A stretch of 64,000 bases of DNA from Gammaproteobacteria bacterium (GCA_016199745.1 JACQFZ010000048.1:186001-250000); one strand, 5' to 3'; shown: positions 33,707-42,649, counted from the first letter of the stretch. The notes: a model not told the origin generated them from the letters alone. Program-made: numbers and translations.

Positions 33707-34450
33707 TCAACCGATGTTCCAAGTGGGCTCCGGCACCACGAACGGTGCCACCAGCGCTTTCAAATCCGGACGCGAATCGAGAAAGGTGGCGATCTGCGCC
33801 ACCGACACCAGCGGCATGGAGCTGCGACACGCCTTGGCGATCTCGCGGCAGACGATGAGGTCCTCGGGATAATCCACCGTCACCCGCAGGTCCATGCGCT
33901 GTTGGTCGACCGGCGGCAACACCACCTCGATCTTGAACTCGTCGACATGATGGCGCGCGTAGTTCGAACAAAACTCCGAGCGATCCTTGGCCGAGCCGTT
34001 GGCGTGCGAGCGCTCCAGCGCCGCCAGCGAATAGATTTCGAAATTGATACCTTCCGGCAGTCGATCGCAAACGGTGATGTCGTTGCCATTGCGCTTATGT
34101 CGCGTCCATACCTCGGTCAGCAAGTCATAGGCGAACCACGGGCACTCGGTGGTGACACGAAACACGTCGGTGGCGCGACCCATGCGGCCGCATTGAATCA
34201 GGCGCATCAATACATCTTGCGGATCACCCCAGATGTATCCGATACCGTACTCGTGCGCCTTATCGACGAAGATGTCGTTGGCCGCGCCTTCGGAAATACC
34301 AAGGACGATTTCGTCGATGATGCCGACGCGGCGGATAGCGGCGACGATCTGGTCGAGGATCGACGTGTTGTCGAGCAGATTTTGCAGCGGCTTGCCGAAC
34401 AACCGGGAACCATTGTTGCGGCAAGCGAGCGCGGCGACGAGTCGGCGCAT
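33707..34450 (-). CDS. SpsF-like cytidylyltransferase-family protein
   Basis: A 247-residue protein of the KdsB/SpsF nucleotidyltransferase fold. The usual N-terminal motif A-R-x-G-S-x-R-L-P-G-K is altered to ACRNNGSRLFGKPL (9-22), keeping S-R-L-x-G-K. GDPQDVLMRL and FRVTTECPWF follow as in SpsF, and LRVTVDYPEDL near 190-200 supports CTP use. The ATG at 34450 follows the NeuB-like gene by 12 bases. It would activate the product of that synthase, or serve as PseF since no other pse-adjacent cytidylyltransferase exists. Confidence 0.75.
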   Translation of the reverse strand: MRRLVAALACRNNGSRLFGKPLQNLLDNTSILDQIVAAIRRVGIIDEIVLGISEGAANDIFVDKAHEYGIGYIWGDPQDVLMRLIQCGRMGRATDVFRVTTECPWFAYDLLTEVWTRHKRNGNDITVCDRLPEGINFEIYSLAALERSHANGSAKDRSEFCSNYARHHVDEFKIEVVLPPVDQQRMDLRVTVDYPEDLIVCREIAKACRSSMPLVSVAQIATFLDSRPDLKALVAPFVVPEPTWNIG

Positions 34451-34462
34451 CGTTAGTCTCTC

Positions 34463-35476
34463 TTATTCTAAGTGCGATTCAAGAATTGCCGCACCTTCGG
34501 CGAGCGCGGTCTTGGTGCGTTTGCCGTACAGCTGACGCACGTCGCTCAGAAACGTCGCCGAGGCGGTACGCTTCAAGCCGACATGCTCGGGACGGATCAC
34601 AGTACCGGCAGCTAACGGCTTCACCGCGACCACGTGCTTGCGAATAGCGTCGCGATAGCGGCGCTCGGCCTCATGCATGCCGAGATCCGGCCGCGTGCCG
34701 TCGACCGTGCCGATAGCAGTACCGCACTCGCGCATGCGCGCGGCGAACTCAGCGAACTCGGACGGATCGAGCGCTGATTCGTGGTCTTCGAATTTCATCA
34801 GGCGCGACAACGTGAGGTGCTTCTCGATAACGACGGCGCCGGCACCAATCGCGACCGCCGGTAGCGCCGTGCACGCCGCGGTTTCGATCGGCGCATGATC
34901 GTGGAAGCCTTGGCGCAGCGGCGCGTCAGCGTTGCCGGAACCGAAACGGCACGCGAAGTGGCCGATGCGCGCCAGCTGATTCGCCTCGAACGGCGTCGGA
35001 TAACCTTGAAAGCCGTGCATCAACACGATCGGCTTCGGACCAATCGTTTCGATGGCTTCGGCTACCTCCTGCTCGACACAGCCGCCGACGGAGAGAATGA
35101 CCTCCGGCAACTTCGCCTTAGCGACTTGTTGCAGCAGACCGATGTTCGACATATCGGTGCTGTGAATCTTGATGCCGGCGACACCGAGTGTCTGCGCCAG
35201 CGCCAGCCCGCGCACGCCGAAAACATCGAACAGCAATCCGATGTTGCGCTCACGCGTCTCTTGCGCGACTTCTTGCCAAGCGCTATCCGGCATTTCCAGC
35301 GAGCGGAACAAATCGAAGTAGCGATAGTCCGGCGTCGCCAACTCGTCGGCGTAGACCAATTGAAACTTAATGCCATCGGCGCCGGCGGCGGCAGCCGCGC
35401 GGACCAGCAATAACGTTTGCGGCAGCTTGCCCTCGAAGCCCTGGGCTGCCTCCGCCAAAATTTTTATCTGACTCAT
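34463..35476 (-). CDS. Divergent NeuB-family synthase
   Basis: A 337-residue NeuB-like TIM barrel plus SAF domain. It keeps GADGIKFQLVYADEL, IKIHSTDMSNIGLL, GIxGYP-like GFQGYPTPFEAN, VVIEKHLTLSR and a C-terminal SAF domain (VVAVKPLAAGTVIRPEHVGLK). The normally conserved N-terminal N-H-x-G (seen in PseI and in the cupin fusion) is replaced by GFEG in LAEAAQGFEGK, so its substrate or chemistry may differ. It lies between the aldo/keto reductase and SpsF-like genes. The ATG at 35476 is 13 bases after the upstream stop. It is the third NeuB paralogue in this locus. Confidence 0.8.
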   Translation of the reverse strand: MSQIKILAEAAQGFEGKLPQTLLLVRAAAAAGADGIKFQLVYADELATPDYRYFDLFRSLEMPDSAWQEVAQETRERNIGLLFDVFGVRGLALAQTLGVAGIKIHSTDMSNIGLLQQVAKAKLPEVILSVGGCVEQEVAEAIETIGPKPIVLMHGFQGYPTPFEANQLARIGHFACRFGSGNADAPLRQGFHDHAPIETAACTALPAVAIGAGAVVIEKHLTLSRLMKFEDHESALDPSEFAEFAARMRECGTAIGTVDGTRPDLGMHEAERRYRDAIRKHVVAVKPLAAGTVIRPEHVGLKRTASATFLSDVRQLYGKRTKTALAEGAAILESHLE

Positions 35477-35489
35477 CAGCTCTCCGTCA

Positions 35490-36374
35490 TCAGGCGATCT
35501 GCCAACGGGACGGATTGATCAATCCTTCGTCAGCGATCGTGAATTCGTCAAAAAACGTGTAATCGGGAAGCGGTTGCGCCAATGCATCGACGATCTGCAC
35601 CAGCTCGACCTGCGAAGTCACACCAACCAAGGCGATGTCGACCTCGGGAACCGACGCCACGAACGCGAGCGCACCTTGCAAACGCGATAAGCCGGCGTCG
35701 GCAAGCGCGCGGAAGTACGCACGTAGCCGGTCACGGTAGGGATCGAAGTAGCGATGGATCTTTGCGTCATCCATCAGCAACAGGCCCTGCAGGAACGCGG
35801 AACGCGCATGAACCTCGACACCCGCCCGCTGCAATGCGGCTAAATGCCCGCCACTGATAAATCGGCGGTCACAAACATTCAGCGGTAACTGCACGAGATC
35901 GACTGGGTAGCGCTCGAGCACATCGTCGAGCTGGCGCGTGTCGTACACCGATACGCCGATCTTTGCTACCTGCCCGCTGGCGCGAAGCCGCAGCATCTCC
36001 GCGTGCAACGCTTCGCCGCCGTCTACCAACAAGTCGTCGGCATGGTGCACTAATAAACCGTAGACCTGCTCCGCGCCGAGGCGCGTGAGCGACTGCTCGA
36101 AACCGACGCGCAACGCGTGCGCATCGTGGTCCGTCAACCGTGCCGTTCGAAACTGCAGCGTCTTGGTGACGACACGGAAGTGCTGATCGGGTGGAATCGT
36201 TCGACCCAATACGGCTTCGCTATCGCCATAGAGATTGGCCGTATCCAACACGGAAATTTCCGCGCGCCCGGCGGTTGCAAGAATTTTTTCAACTTCCGCT
36301 TCCGGCACCCGACCACCGGCGTTAGATACACCGTAGTCCAAACCGAACTGAACGGTACCGAGACCGAGCTTCAC
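35490..36374 (-). CDS. Aldo/keto reductase
   Basis: A 294-residue aldo/keto reductase. LGLGTVQFGLDYGVSN starts the barrel, VLDTANLYGDSEAVLG has the catalytic Tyr and the DTA motif, VVTKTL the Lys, and LLVHHADDLL the His region. The start is the GTG at 36374, overlapping the pseC stop as GTGA; the frame runs to 36692 but only as overlap with pseC and with low-complexity Arg/Pro-rich sequence. It probably reduces a keto-sugar or sugar aldehyde for the neighbouring NeuB-like pathway. Confidence 0.85.
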   Translation of the reverse strand: MKLGLGTVQFGLDYGVSNAGGRVPEAEVEKILATAGRAEISVLDTANLYGDSEAVLGRTIPPDQHFRVVTKTLQFRTARLTDHDAHALRVGFEQSLTRLGAEQVYGLLVHHADDLLVDGGEALHAEMLRLRASGQVAKIGVSVYDTRQLDDVLERYPVDLVQLPLNVCDRRFISGGHLAALQRAGVEVHARSAFLQGLLLMDDAKIHRYFDPYRDRLRAYFRALADAGLSRLQGALAFVASVPEVDIALVGVTSQVELVQIVDALAQPLPDYTFFDEFTIADEGLINPSRWQIA

Positions 36375-37543
36375 TGCGTCAACGCCGCCAGGCGGTCGAT
36401 AATCGACCGTTGTTGTTCGGCGGTTAGCCCGAAATAAAGTGGGATACTGAGCGCCTCGCGGTAGTACTGCTCGGTCGCTGCCAGGTCGTCGGTCGGCTGG
36501 CCGGCACGACGATAATAAGGATGAAAATGCACCGGAATGTAGTGCACCTGCGAGCCGATTCCGTGTTCCGCCAGCTGCCACATCAATTTTGCACGCGACG
36601 TCTTCAACGCCGCGAAATCGATGCGCAGTACATATAGGTGATGCGAGCTGAGGTCGCGGCCGTGTGTTTGCCCGGGGCGGACGCCGCGCCACGAGCGGAA
36701 CGTCTCATCATAGACACGCACCAGCTCGCGCCGGCGGGCAACAAACCGGTCGAGCTTGCGCATCTGCGACAGCGCCAGCGCGCTTTGAATATCGGTGATG
36801 CGATAGTTGTAGCCGAGTTCCTGCATCTCGTAATACCACGGGTTCGGCGCGCCGTCGGTGAACCCCAAGTCCTTACATAAGGTCGGATCGTCACCCTTGT
36901 TGATGCCGTGGCTACGTAAGCGAATCAAGCGGCGATAGTAGTTTTCGTTATTGGTAACGATCATTCCGCCTTCGCCGGCGGCGATGTGTTTGACCGGATG
37001 GAACGAGAACACCGTCATGTCCGAGTGCGCGCCGTTACCGACGCGGCCACCGTCCGGATAGCTCGCACCCAATGCATGCGACGCGTCTTCGATGACCACC
37101 GCCCGGTGTTGCTTCGCAACCGCGCGAATCGCCGGCATATCGCACGGCAAGCCGGCGAAGTGCACCGGCACGATCGCGCGTACACGCGACTGACCTTGGC
37201 AACGCAGCGCCAACGCCGTCGGCGACATATTAAGTGTCTGCGGATCGATATCGGCGAACTGCACGGTGGCACCAACGAAGGCGCCGCAATTGGCGCTGGC
37301 GACGAAGGTGTTGGGCGTCGTGATCAACGTATCACCAGGGCCGAGATCGGCGACCATGGCGGCGAGGTGTAACGCCGACGTGCCGCTCGACACCGCCACC
37401 GCGTAACGCGCACCGACATAGTCAGCCACCGCGCGCTCGAACTCGCCGACCTTGGGGCCCTGCGTGAGCGCGCCGTGGCGCAATACTTCGGCGACCGCCT
37501 GAATGTCGTCCTCGTCGATATAGTGCCGGCCGTAAGGGATCAT
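36371..37543 (-). CDS. pseC: UDP-4-amino-4,6-dideoxy-N-acetyl-beta-L-altrosamine transaminase
   Basis: A 390-residue DegT/DnrJ/EryC1 aminotransferase matching PseC. MIPYGRHYIDEDDIQAV, SSGTSALHLA, TPNTFVASAN, IEDASHALGA and the PLP lysine in FHPVKHIAAGEGG (Lys185) are visible. It aminates the keto sugar made by PseB. The ATG at 37543 overlaps the pseB stop (ATGA). The frame extends upstream to 37684 within pseB and is not conserved there. LGYNYRITDIQSALALSQ and HYIPVHFHPYY are typical of PseC/LegC-type enzymes, and adjacency to pseB fixes the assignment. Confidence 0.92.
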   Translation of the reverse strand: MIPYGRHYIDEDDIQAVAEVLRHGALTQGPKVGEFERAVADYVGARYAVAVSSGTSALHLAAMVADLGPGDTLITTPNTFVASANCGAFVGATVQFADIDPQTLNMSPTALALRCQGQSRVRAIVPVHFAGLPCDMPAIRAVAKQHRAVVIEDASHALGASYPDGGRVGNGAHSDMTVFSFHPVKHIAAGEGGMIVTNNENYYRRLIRLRSHGINKGDDPTLCKDLGFTDGAPNPWYYEMQELGYNYRITDIQSALALSQMRKLDRFVARRRELVRVYDETFRSWRGVRPGQTHGRDLSSHHLYVLRIDFAALKTSRAKLMWQLAEHGIGSQVHYIPVHFHPYYRRAGQPTDDLAATEQYYREALSIPLYFGLTAEQQRSIIDRLAALTQ

Positions 37544-38535
37544 AGTTCGATGGTTTCTTTTCTGAGGAGCTCGGCCAACTGCTCGCGCGTCATCCATACG
37601 GAATTGTGATCGCTGCTGTATTGGAAATCTTCCGGCACGATGCCGGCCTTGGTGTCGCGTAGATATGCCGCCCGGTCCCACCACGTCGCCGCCGGCTGGA
37701 TCACGTAGTGATCGCTGAACTCGGCGGTATGCGCGGCGTCATCCTGCGTGATCATGACCTCGTGCAGCTTCTCGCCCGGACGAATGCCGATGATCTTGGT
37801 GCTGCACTCCGGCGCGACGACCTTCGCCACGTCCATGATGTTCATGCTGGGGATCTTCGGCACGAATATTTCGCCGCCATGCATGCGCTCAAGACTATCG
37901 ATCACGAATTGCACGCCCTGTTTGAGCGTGATCCAAAAACGTGTCATGCGCGCATCGGTGATCGGCAACACGCCTTCCTTGCGCTTCTGCATGAAGAACG
38001 GAATGACGCTGCCGCGCGAGCCGATGACGTTACCGTAACGTACCACCGAGAAGTGCGTGCGGTGGCGGCCAGACAAGGCGTTGGCGGCGATGAACAATTT
38101 GTCCGAGCACAACTTAGTGGCGCCGTACAAATTCGCCGGGTTCGCCGCCTTGTCGGTACTCAAGGCGACCACGCGCTCGACGCCTTGATCGATACAGACG
38201 TCGATAACGTTCTCGGCGCCGATGATGTTGGTCTTAATCGCCTCCATCGGGTTGTATTCCGACGCCGGCACTTGTTTCATGGCGGCGGCGTGGATCACCA
38301 CCTGCACGCCGTCGAACGCCCGGTACAGCCGGGTCTTGTCGCGCACATCGCCCAAAAAGTAACGCAGCAACGGCGATTGAATATGCTGCTGCATTTCAAA
38401 TTGCTTCAGCTCATCGCGACTGAAAATCACCAAACGCGACGGCTGGTGATGGTCCAACACGTATTTGACGAAACGCTTACCGAACGAGCCGGTGGCGCCG
38501 GTAATCAAGACCGATTTTCCGTCCAAAATTGACAT
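37540..38535 (-). CDS. pseB: UDP-N-acetylglucosamine 4,6-dehydratase (C5-inverting)
   Basis: A 331-residue short SDR dehydratase/epimerase starting the pseudaminic acid pathway from UDP-GlcNAc. ITGATGSFGKRFV (11-23) binds NADP, FSRDELKQFEMQ is a PseB mark, AAAMKQVPASEYNPMEAIKTN and LSTDKAANPANLYGATK contain the catalytic Lys/Asp/Tyr region, and TRFWITLKQGVQFV follows. The length and lack of membrane segments separate it from the long WbpM type. The ATG at 38535 follows the reductase stop directly (TAAATG). Confidence 0.93.
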   Translation of the reverse strand: MSILDGKSVLITGATGSFGKRFVKYVLDHHQPSRLVIFSRDELKQFEMQQHIQSPLLRYFLGDVRDKTRLYRAFDGVQVVIHAAAMKQVPASEYNPMEAIKTNIIGAENVIDVCIDQGVERVVALSTDKAANPANLYGATKLCSDKLFIAANALSGRHRTHFSVVRYGNVIGSRGSVIPFFMQKRKEGVLPITDARMTRFWITLKQGVQFVIDSLERMHGGEIFVPKIPSMNIMDVAKVVAPECSTKIIGIRPGEKLHEVMITQDDAAHTAEFSDHYVIQPAATWWDRAAYLRDTKAGIVPEDFQYSSDHNSVWMTREQLAELLRKETIEL

Positions 38536-39459
38536 TTATATCTCCGCTACGACGTTCTTGAGTTCTGCTGCCCTACCCTGCTGTTCCTGTCGATAAAGCT
38601 CTTCAAAGAAAACTTCCAACTTGCCGATGTCGCGATTCAATAAACTACGAACCCGGGAATTGTCGAGCGACATATCGTGCGGTCGCGGCGCCGACAACTT
38701 GGATTGGTCGACCTTGCCGCGCGCAATCAGCGCCGTGCGCAAGCCGAAACGTTGCGCAAGTTGCTGGCCGAAATCGAATTTCGAAACCCGTTGATCGCCG
38801 ACCATGTGATAGATGCCGCTGGCGTTCCGCGCCAACACGTCGTGCGCCGTCAACGCCAGGGTGTCGGCCAAGATCGGCGTGAAGTAAACGTCGTCAAACA
38901 TGGTCAATGCTTGACCGAGCCGCAGGTTATTGATGATCCAATCGCTAAACGACTGGCGCCGCGCCGAGCCCCAACCGAAAAAATTGGTGCGGACAATCAA
39001 TGCCTGCGGATGCGCCGTTTGCACCTGCTGCTCCGCTTGCAATTTGGTGCGCGCATAAACGTTCAACGGCCGCGGTGCATCGTGCTCGGTGACCAGCGGC
39101 TTGTCGCCGGGAAAAAAATGATCGGTTGAGATGTGCACAAGTTTGACGCCGCGCGCCTGCGTCGCCAGCGCCACGTTCGTGGCAACGTCGCGGTTCGTGT
39201 GCTCGGCTTCGCGCGGATGGCGCTCGCAACGATCGACACTGGCCATGCCGGCGGTATGGACGACAATATCCGGCGCCAGCACCTGCAATTGCTGGGTGAA
39301 TGCCTCGGCCGATTGCAAATCGAGCGCGACCGCACGCGTGCCGGATAGCTGCACGGCGTGCCGATGCGTGCCGAGCACGACGTCGAACCGATCGCGAACC
39401 GCGCACGCCCAATTCAACGCGAGCAGGCCGCTACCGCCTGTTATTAACAAACGTTCCAA
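38536..39459 (-). CDS. RmlD-like SDR reductase
   Basis: A 307-residue extended SDR resembling dTDP-4-dehydrorhamnose reductase. LLITGGSGLLALN is the NAD(P) motif, VDRCERHPREAEHTN matches the RmlD pattern, ISTDHFFPG and YARTKLQAEQ supply the catalytic Ser/Thr and Tyr-Lys. No rmlA, rmlB or rmlC is present in the window, so rhamnose synthesis is not shown; another 4-keto sugar is possible. The start is a TTG at 39459 with a weak ribosome binding site. It directly precedes pseB. Confidence 0.8.
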   Translation of the reverse strand: MERLLITGGSGLLALNWACAVRDRFDVVLGTHRHAVQLSGTRAVALDLQSAEAFTQQLQVLAPDIVVHTAGMASVDRCERHPREAEHTNRDVATNVALATQARGVKLVHISTDHFFPGDKPLVTEHDAPRPLNVYARTKLQAEQQVQTAHPQALIVRTNFFGWGSARRQSFSDWIINNLRLGQALTMFDDVYFTPILADTLALTAHDVLARNASGIYHMVGDQRVSKFDFGQQLAQRFGLRTALIARGKVDQSKLSAPRPHDMSLDNSRVRSLLNRDIGKLEVFFEELYRQEQQGRAAELKNVVAEI

Positions 39460-39490
39460 CGCAGATCCAGACGAGTTATGACGCCAACGG

Positions 39491-40900
39491 TTAGTTCTTG
39501 TGCCGGTTATAGGCGTCTTCGAATCGGACGATATCGTCCTCTCCGAGATAGCTACCCGATTGTACTTCGATGATTTCCAGCGGAATGTTGCCTGGATTTT
39601 CCAGACGATGACGCGTGCCCAACGGAATGTAGGTCGATTGATTTTCCGTCAGTACAAAAGATTCGTCGCCGCGCGTTACCCGCGCCGTCCCTTTGACCAC
39701 CACCCAATGCTCGGCGCGATGATAGTGCATCTGTAACGATAACGATGCTCGCGGTTTAACCACCAGTCGCTTCACTTGAAAGCGCGCACCGTCGTCGATA
39801 CCCTCATAACTGCCCCACGGTCGAGACACGCAACGGTGCACCAAATGTTCCGTGCGCTTTTCGCGCTTGAGACGGTCGACGATGTCGCGCACGTTCTGCG
39901 ATTGGCTCTTGTGCGCCACCAACACCGCATCGGCGGTCTCGATAACTATCACGTCTTCGAGGCCAACGGTCGCCACCAAACGGTGTTGCGCGATGACCAG
40001 CGCGTTGCGTGTCGAATGCGTCATAACGTCGCCTTGCGTTACATTGCCGTCGCCGTCCTGTTCGCTTACCTGCCACAACGCCGACCAGGCACCGATGTCG
40101 GACCAACCGGCATCCAACGGTACGACTGCGGCATGTTCGGTTTTTTCCATTACCGCGTAGTCGATCGAATCACTCGGACAGTCAGTGAACACTTGCCGGT
40201 CGACACGAAAAAAATCGGCGTCGCGCTTTCCCTGATCGTAGGCAGCGCGGCATGCGTTCAATATGTCCGGCCGGCGTTGCTCGATCTCTCGCAGCCACAC
40301 GTCCGCGCGCATCAAAAAAATGCCGCTATTCCATAAATAGTCACCACTCGCAAGATACTTGCGCGCAGTGGCTTCATCCGGCTTCTCGACGAACTGCGCG
40401 ACACGATTTTGGCGACCGCGACGGATGTAACCGTAACCGGTTTCCGGCGCCGTCGGTACCACGCCGAACGTCACCAACAAACCGCTCTCGGCCAACTGTG
40501 CGCCATGGCCAATGGCTTCGCGAAATGCCTCCGTGTTACCAATCACATGATCGGCCGGCATCAGCAACATCAACGCCTGCGGATCGCGCTTCAGCAACGA
40601 CAATGCTGCCAGCGTTGCCGCCGGCGCCGTGTTGCGGCCTATCGGTTCTAAAATAATTTCTGCCGGTGTTTTGCCGAGCGCGCGCACTTGCTCGGCAACC
40701 AGAAATCGATGTTCCTCATTACACACCAATAGCGGCTCAGCGACGGCGCTACTCATACCGTCGACGCGCAACACCGTTTGCTGGAGTAACGTCTGATCGC
40801 CGGCCAGACTCAATAGCTGCTTCGGAAAATATTCACGTGACAACGGCCACAGGCGCGTGCCCGAGCCGCCGGAAAGCACGACGGGATGTATCGATAACAT
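39491..40900 (-). CDS. manC: Bifunctional mannose-1-phosphate guanylyltransferase / mannose-6-phosphate isomerase
   Basis: A 469-residue type II ManC/AlgA/WbpW enzyme. The nucleotidyltransferase domain starts with VVLSGGSGTRLWPLSREYFPKQ, and FVEKPDEATARKYL is its sugar-binding block. The C-terminal cupin isomerase domain has RPWGSYEGID, QMHYHRAEHWVVV and YIPLGTRHRLENPG. It makes GDP-mannose from fructose-6-phosphate via mannose-6-phosphate. Mannose-6-phosphate is also the sugar substrate of KDN-9-phosphate synthase, so it could feed the NeuB-cupin branch. The ATG at 40900 is three bases from the epimerase stop. Confidence 0.92.
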   Translation of the reverse strand: MLSIHPVVLSGGSGTRLWPLSREYFPKQLLSLAGDQTLLQQTVLRVDGMSSAVAEPLLVCNEEHRFLVAEQVRALGKTPAEIILEPIGRNTAPAATLAALSLLKRDPQALMLLMPADHVIGNTEAFREAIGHGAQLAESGLLVTFGVVPTAPETGYGYIRRGRQNRVAQFVEKPDEATARKYLASGDYLWNSGIFLMRADVWLREIEQRRPDILNACRAAYDQGKRDADFFRVDRQVFTDCPSDSIDYAVMEKTEHAAVVPLDAGWSDIGAWSALWQVSEQDGDGNVTQGDVMTHSTRNALVIAQHRLVATVGLEDVIVIETADAVLVAHKSQSQNVRDIVDRLKREKRTEHLVHRCVSRPWGSYEGIDDGARFQVKRLVVKPRASLSLQMHYHRAEHWVVVKGTARVTRGDESFVLTENQSTYIPLGTRHRLENPGNIPLEIIEVQSGSYLGEDDIVRFEDAYNRHKN

Positions 40901-40903
40901 TCG

Positions 40904-41911
40904 TTAGACTTTGTAGTAGGCCCGGAACCATTCTACAAACTTTGCGATACCAACTTCGACTGGCGTATCGGGTCGGAAACCCACATCTTTTCCAAGCGCA
41001 CTCGTGTCCGCGTATGTTGCAGGGACGTCGCCCGGCTGCATCGGCAACATATTCATCACCGCTTTTTTGCCAAGGCAATCTTCGAGTACGTGAATGTATT
41101 TCATCAGCTCGACCGGGCGGTTGTTGCCGATATTGTAAACACGATACGGCGCACGGCTGGTAGCGGAATCCGGATCATCGCCGGTCCAATTCGGATTCGG
41201 TTGCGCGGTGTGGTCCATCGTCCGCACAACGCCCTCGACGATGTCCTCAACGAACGTGAAGTCACGGATCATTTGACCGTTGTTGAATACATCGATCGGT
41301 TTACCGGCGATGATGCCGCGCGTGAACATGAACAGCGCCATGTCCGGACGACCCCAAGGACCATAGACGGTGAAGAACCTCAAACCAGTACACGGCAACC
41401 CATAAAGATGGGCGTAGGTATGCGCCATCAACTCATTGGCTTTCTTGGTGGCGGCGTACAGCGAGACCGGATGATCGACGTTGTCGTGCTCGGAGAACGG
41501 CAGCTTGGTGTTGGCGCCGTACACCGAGCTCGACGAGGCATACACCAAGTGCTTCACCTTCGAGTGCCGACAACCTTCGAGAATATTGCAAAAGCCGACG
41601 AGGTTGGCATCGATATAGGCATGCGGGTTTTCCAGCGAGTAACGCACGCCGGCCTGCGCCGCTAAATGCACGACCGCATCGAATTGATGACGCTTGAATA
41701 ATTCCGGCATGCCAACGCGATCGGCAACATCCAGCTTGTCGAAGCTAAAACCTTTCTTGGCTTGTAACCGCGCCAGCCGCGCTTCCTTGAGGGATACTTC
41801 ATAATAGTTATTGAGATTATCAATTCCGTGAACGCTGTCTCCCCGCTCCAGCAGCTTCAACGTTAGTGTCGAACCGATAAAGCCTGCTGCACCCGTTACT
41901 AGAACCTTCAC
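40904..41911 (-). CDS. UDP-glucuronate 4-epimerase-like NAD-dependent epimerase
   Basis: A 335-residue extended SDR and first gene of the long operon. [18 protein letters not shown] is the NAD motif, [21 protein letters not shown] is characteristic of UDP-GlcA 4-epimerases (LpsL/WcvA/GlaE type), and [13 protein letters not shown] gives the catalytic Tyr/Lys. [23 protein letters not shown] also fits. It should supply UDP-galacturonate, although UDP-GlcNAcA epimerases of WbpP type are related. The start is a GTG at 41911 with AGGAG seven bases upstream. The ops element lies 67 bases upstream. Confidence 0.88.
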   Translation of the reverse strand: MKVLVTGAAGFIGSTLTLKLLERGDSVHGIDNLNNYYEVSLKEARLARLQAKKGFSFDKLDVADRVGMPELFKRHQFDAVVHLAAQAGVRYSLENPHAYIDANLVGFCNILEGCRHSKVKHLVYASSSSVYGANTKLPFSEHDNVDHPVSLYAATKKANELMAHTYAHLYGLPCTGLRFFTVYGPWGRPDMALFMFTRGIIAGKPIDVFNNGQMIRDFTFVEDIVEGVVRTMDHTAQPNPNWTGDDPDSATSRAPYRVYNIGNNRPVELMKYIHVLEDCLGKKAVMNMLPMQPGDVPATYADTSALGKDVGFRPDTPVEVGIAKFVEWFRAYYKV

Positions 41912-41977
41912 GTTTTATCTCCTCATCGACTGCGCATCTGTAAATTTTACTATTCGAATCGACGAAGCGCTCCAAGC

Positions 41978-41988
41978 ACGCTACCGCC
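41978..41988 (-). promoter_or_regulatory. ops element (RfaH recruitment site) in the polysaccharide operon leader
   Basis: On the minus strand this reads GGCGGTAGCGT, identical to the Escherichia coli ops core, continuing GCTTGG. It lies between the regulator gene and the first polysaccharide gene, 67 bases upstream of the GTG at 41911. A 6-bp hairpin (GGATGG and CCATCC around five bases, 41994-42010) sits just upstream. ops pauses RNA polymerase and loads RfaH, which suppresses termination downstream. An rfaH gene lies 0.7 kb away. Confidence 0.85.
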
Positions 41989-42046
41989 CTGCAGGATGGT
42001 TATGCCATCCCGCATAAGAAACCCTCACCGCAAAACCTAACGGCAA

Positions 42047-42649
42047 TTAGCTAAGACGCAAAATATCCGGAACTAAAATTTTTTCGCGTCCAACAATGGC
42101 GCACAGCTGCTCAAATACAACCAGCGGTGCACGTAAATCGGTCAACATACAAACATCGAACATCGGCAACTCGGCAAACGATTGCCATATCGGCCGACCG
42201 GCAAGACGACGCACCTCGGCCTCGGGGTCATAAACGCCGACGACTTCAATATTCATCTCTTGCGCCCGTAATGCCGCAATCTCAGCCAGATCCGAATGTC
42301 CGCAAAGCACCACCCTCCTCAAGTCGCGCGCCCGACATTCCGCATATAACCGCAGGCAAGAGTCGCCGGCCTTACGATAAAACTCGAACGAATGCGCCAA
42401 ATATTTGGCGGCGAGCCGGCTCTTTTCGGAAAAACCTGTTGGCGTGAGGTAATACAGATAACGATTGGACGGCGCCTCGGTGATCTTGATGAATCCTTTA
42501 CGAATACAACGCCGCAGATAGGAATTGGCCAGACCAAGGGCGACCCCCATTTGATGGGCTAAGTGGCGTTGAGTGACGTTGCTCTTCCGACCAACCGCAT
42601 CCAGCAACTCAAGCACCAATTGCTCTTCCCTGTCGGGCTTGGTGTTCAT
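42047..42649 (-). CDS. Winged-helix (MarR-like, EPS-associated) transcriptional regulator with Rossmann-like C-terminal domain
   Basis: A 200-residue protein. Residues about 10-75 form a winged helix (VTQRHLAHQMGVALGLANSYLRRCIRKGFIKI, then YLYYLTPTGFSEK as wing), as in MarR-type regulators linked to exopolysaccharide loci. Residues about 110-200 look like a small Rossmann domain (RRVVLCGHSDLAEIAALRAQ, VVGVYDPEAE) that might sense a nucleotide sugar or cofactor. The ATG at 42649 lies 10 bases after the predicted -10 hexamer, so the mRNA is nearly leaderless. A 19-bp palindrome covers the start codon, consistent with autoregulation. It sits between rfaH and the ops-headed operon. Confidence 0.8.
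   Translation of the reverse strand: MNTKPDREEQLVLELLDAVGRKSNVTQRHLAHQMGVALGLANSYLRRCIRKGFIKITEAPSNRYLYYLTPTGFSEKSRLAAKYLAHSFEFYRKAGDSCLRLYAECRARDLRRVVLCGHSDLAEIAALRAQEMNIEVVGVYDPEAEVRRLAGRPIWQSFAELPMFDVCMLTDLRAPLVVFEQLCAIVGREKILVPDILRLS

Noticed and set aside
39431-39438. ops core GGCGGTAG on the minus strand
   Set aside because: It lies inside the RmlD-like gene and simply encodes the Gly-Gly-Ser-Gly of its nucleotide-binding motif; it is not in a leader.
41994-42010. Hairpin before ops as a terminator
   Set aside because: The stem is only six base pairs and no T-run follows on the minus strand; it is more likely part of the leader structure.
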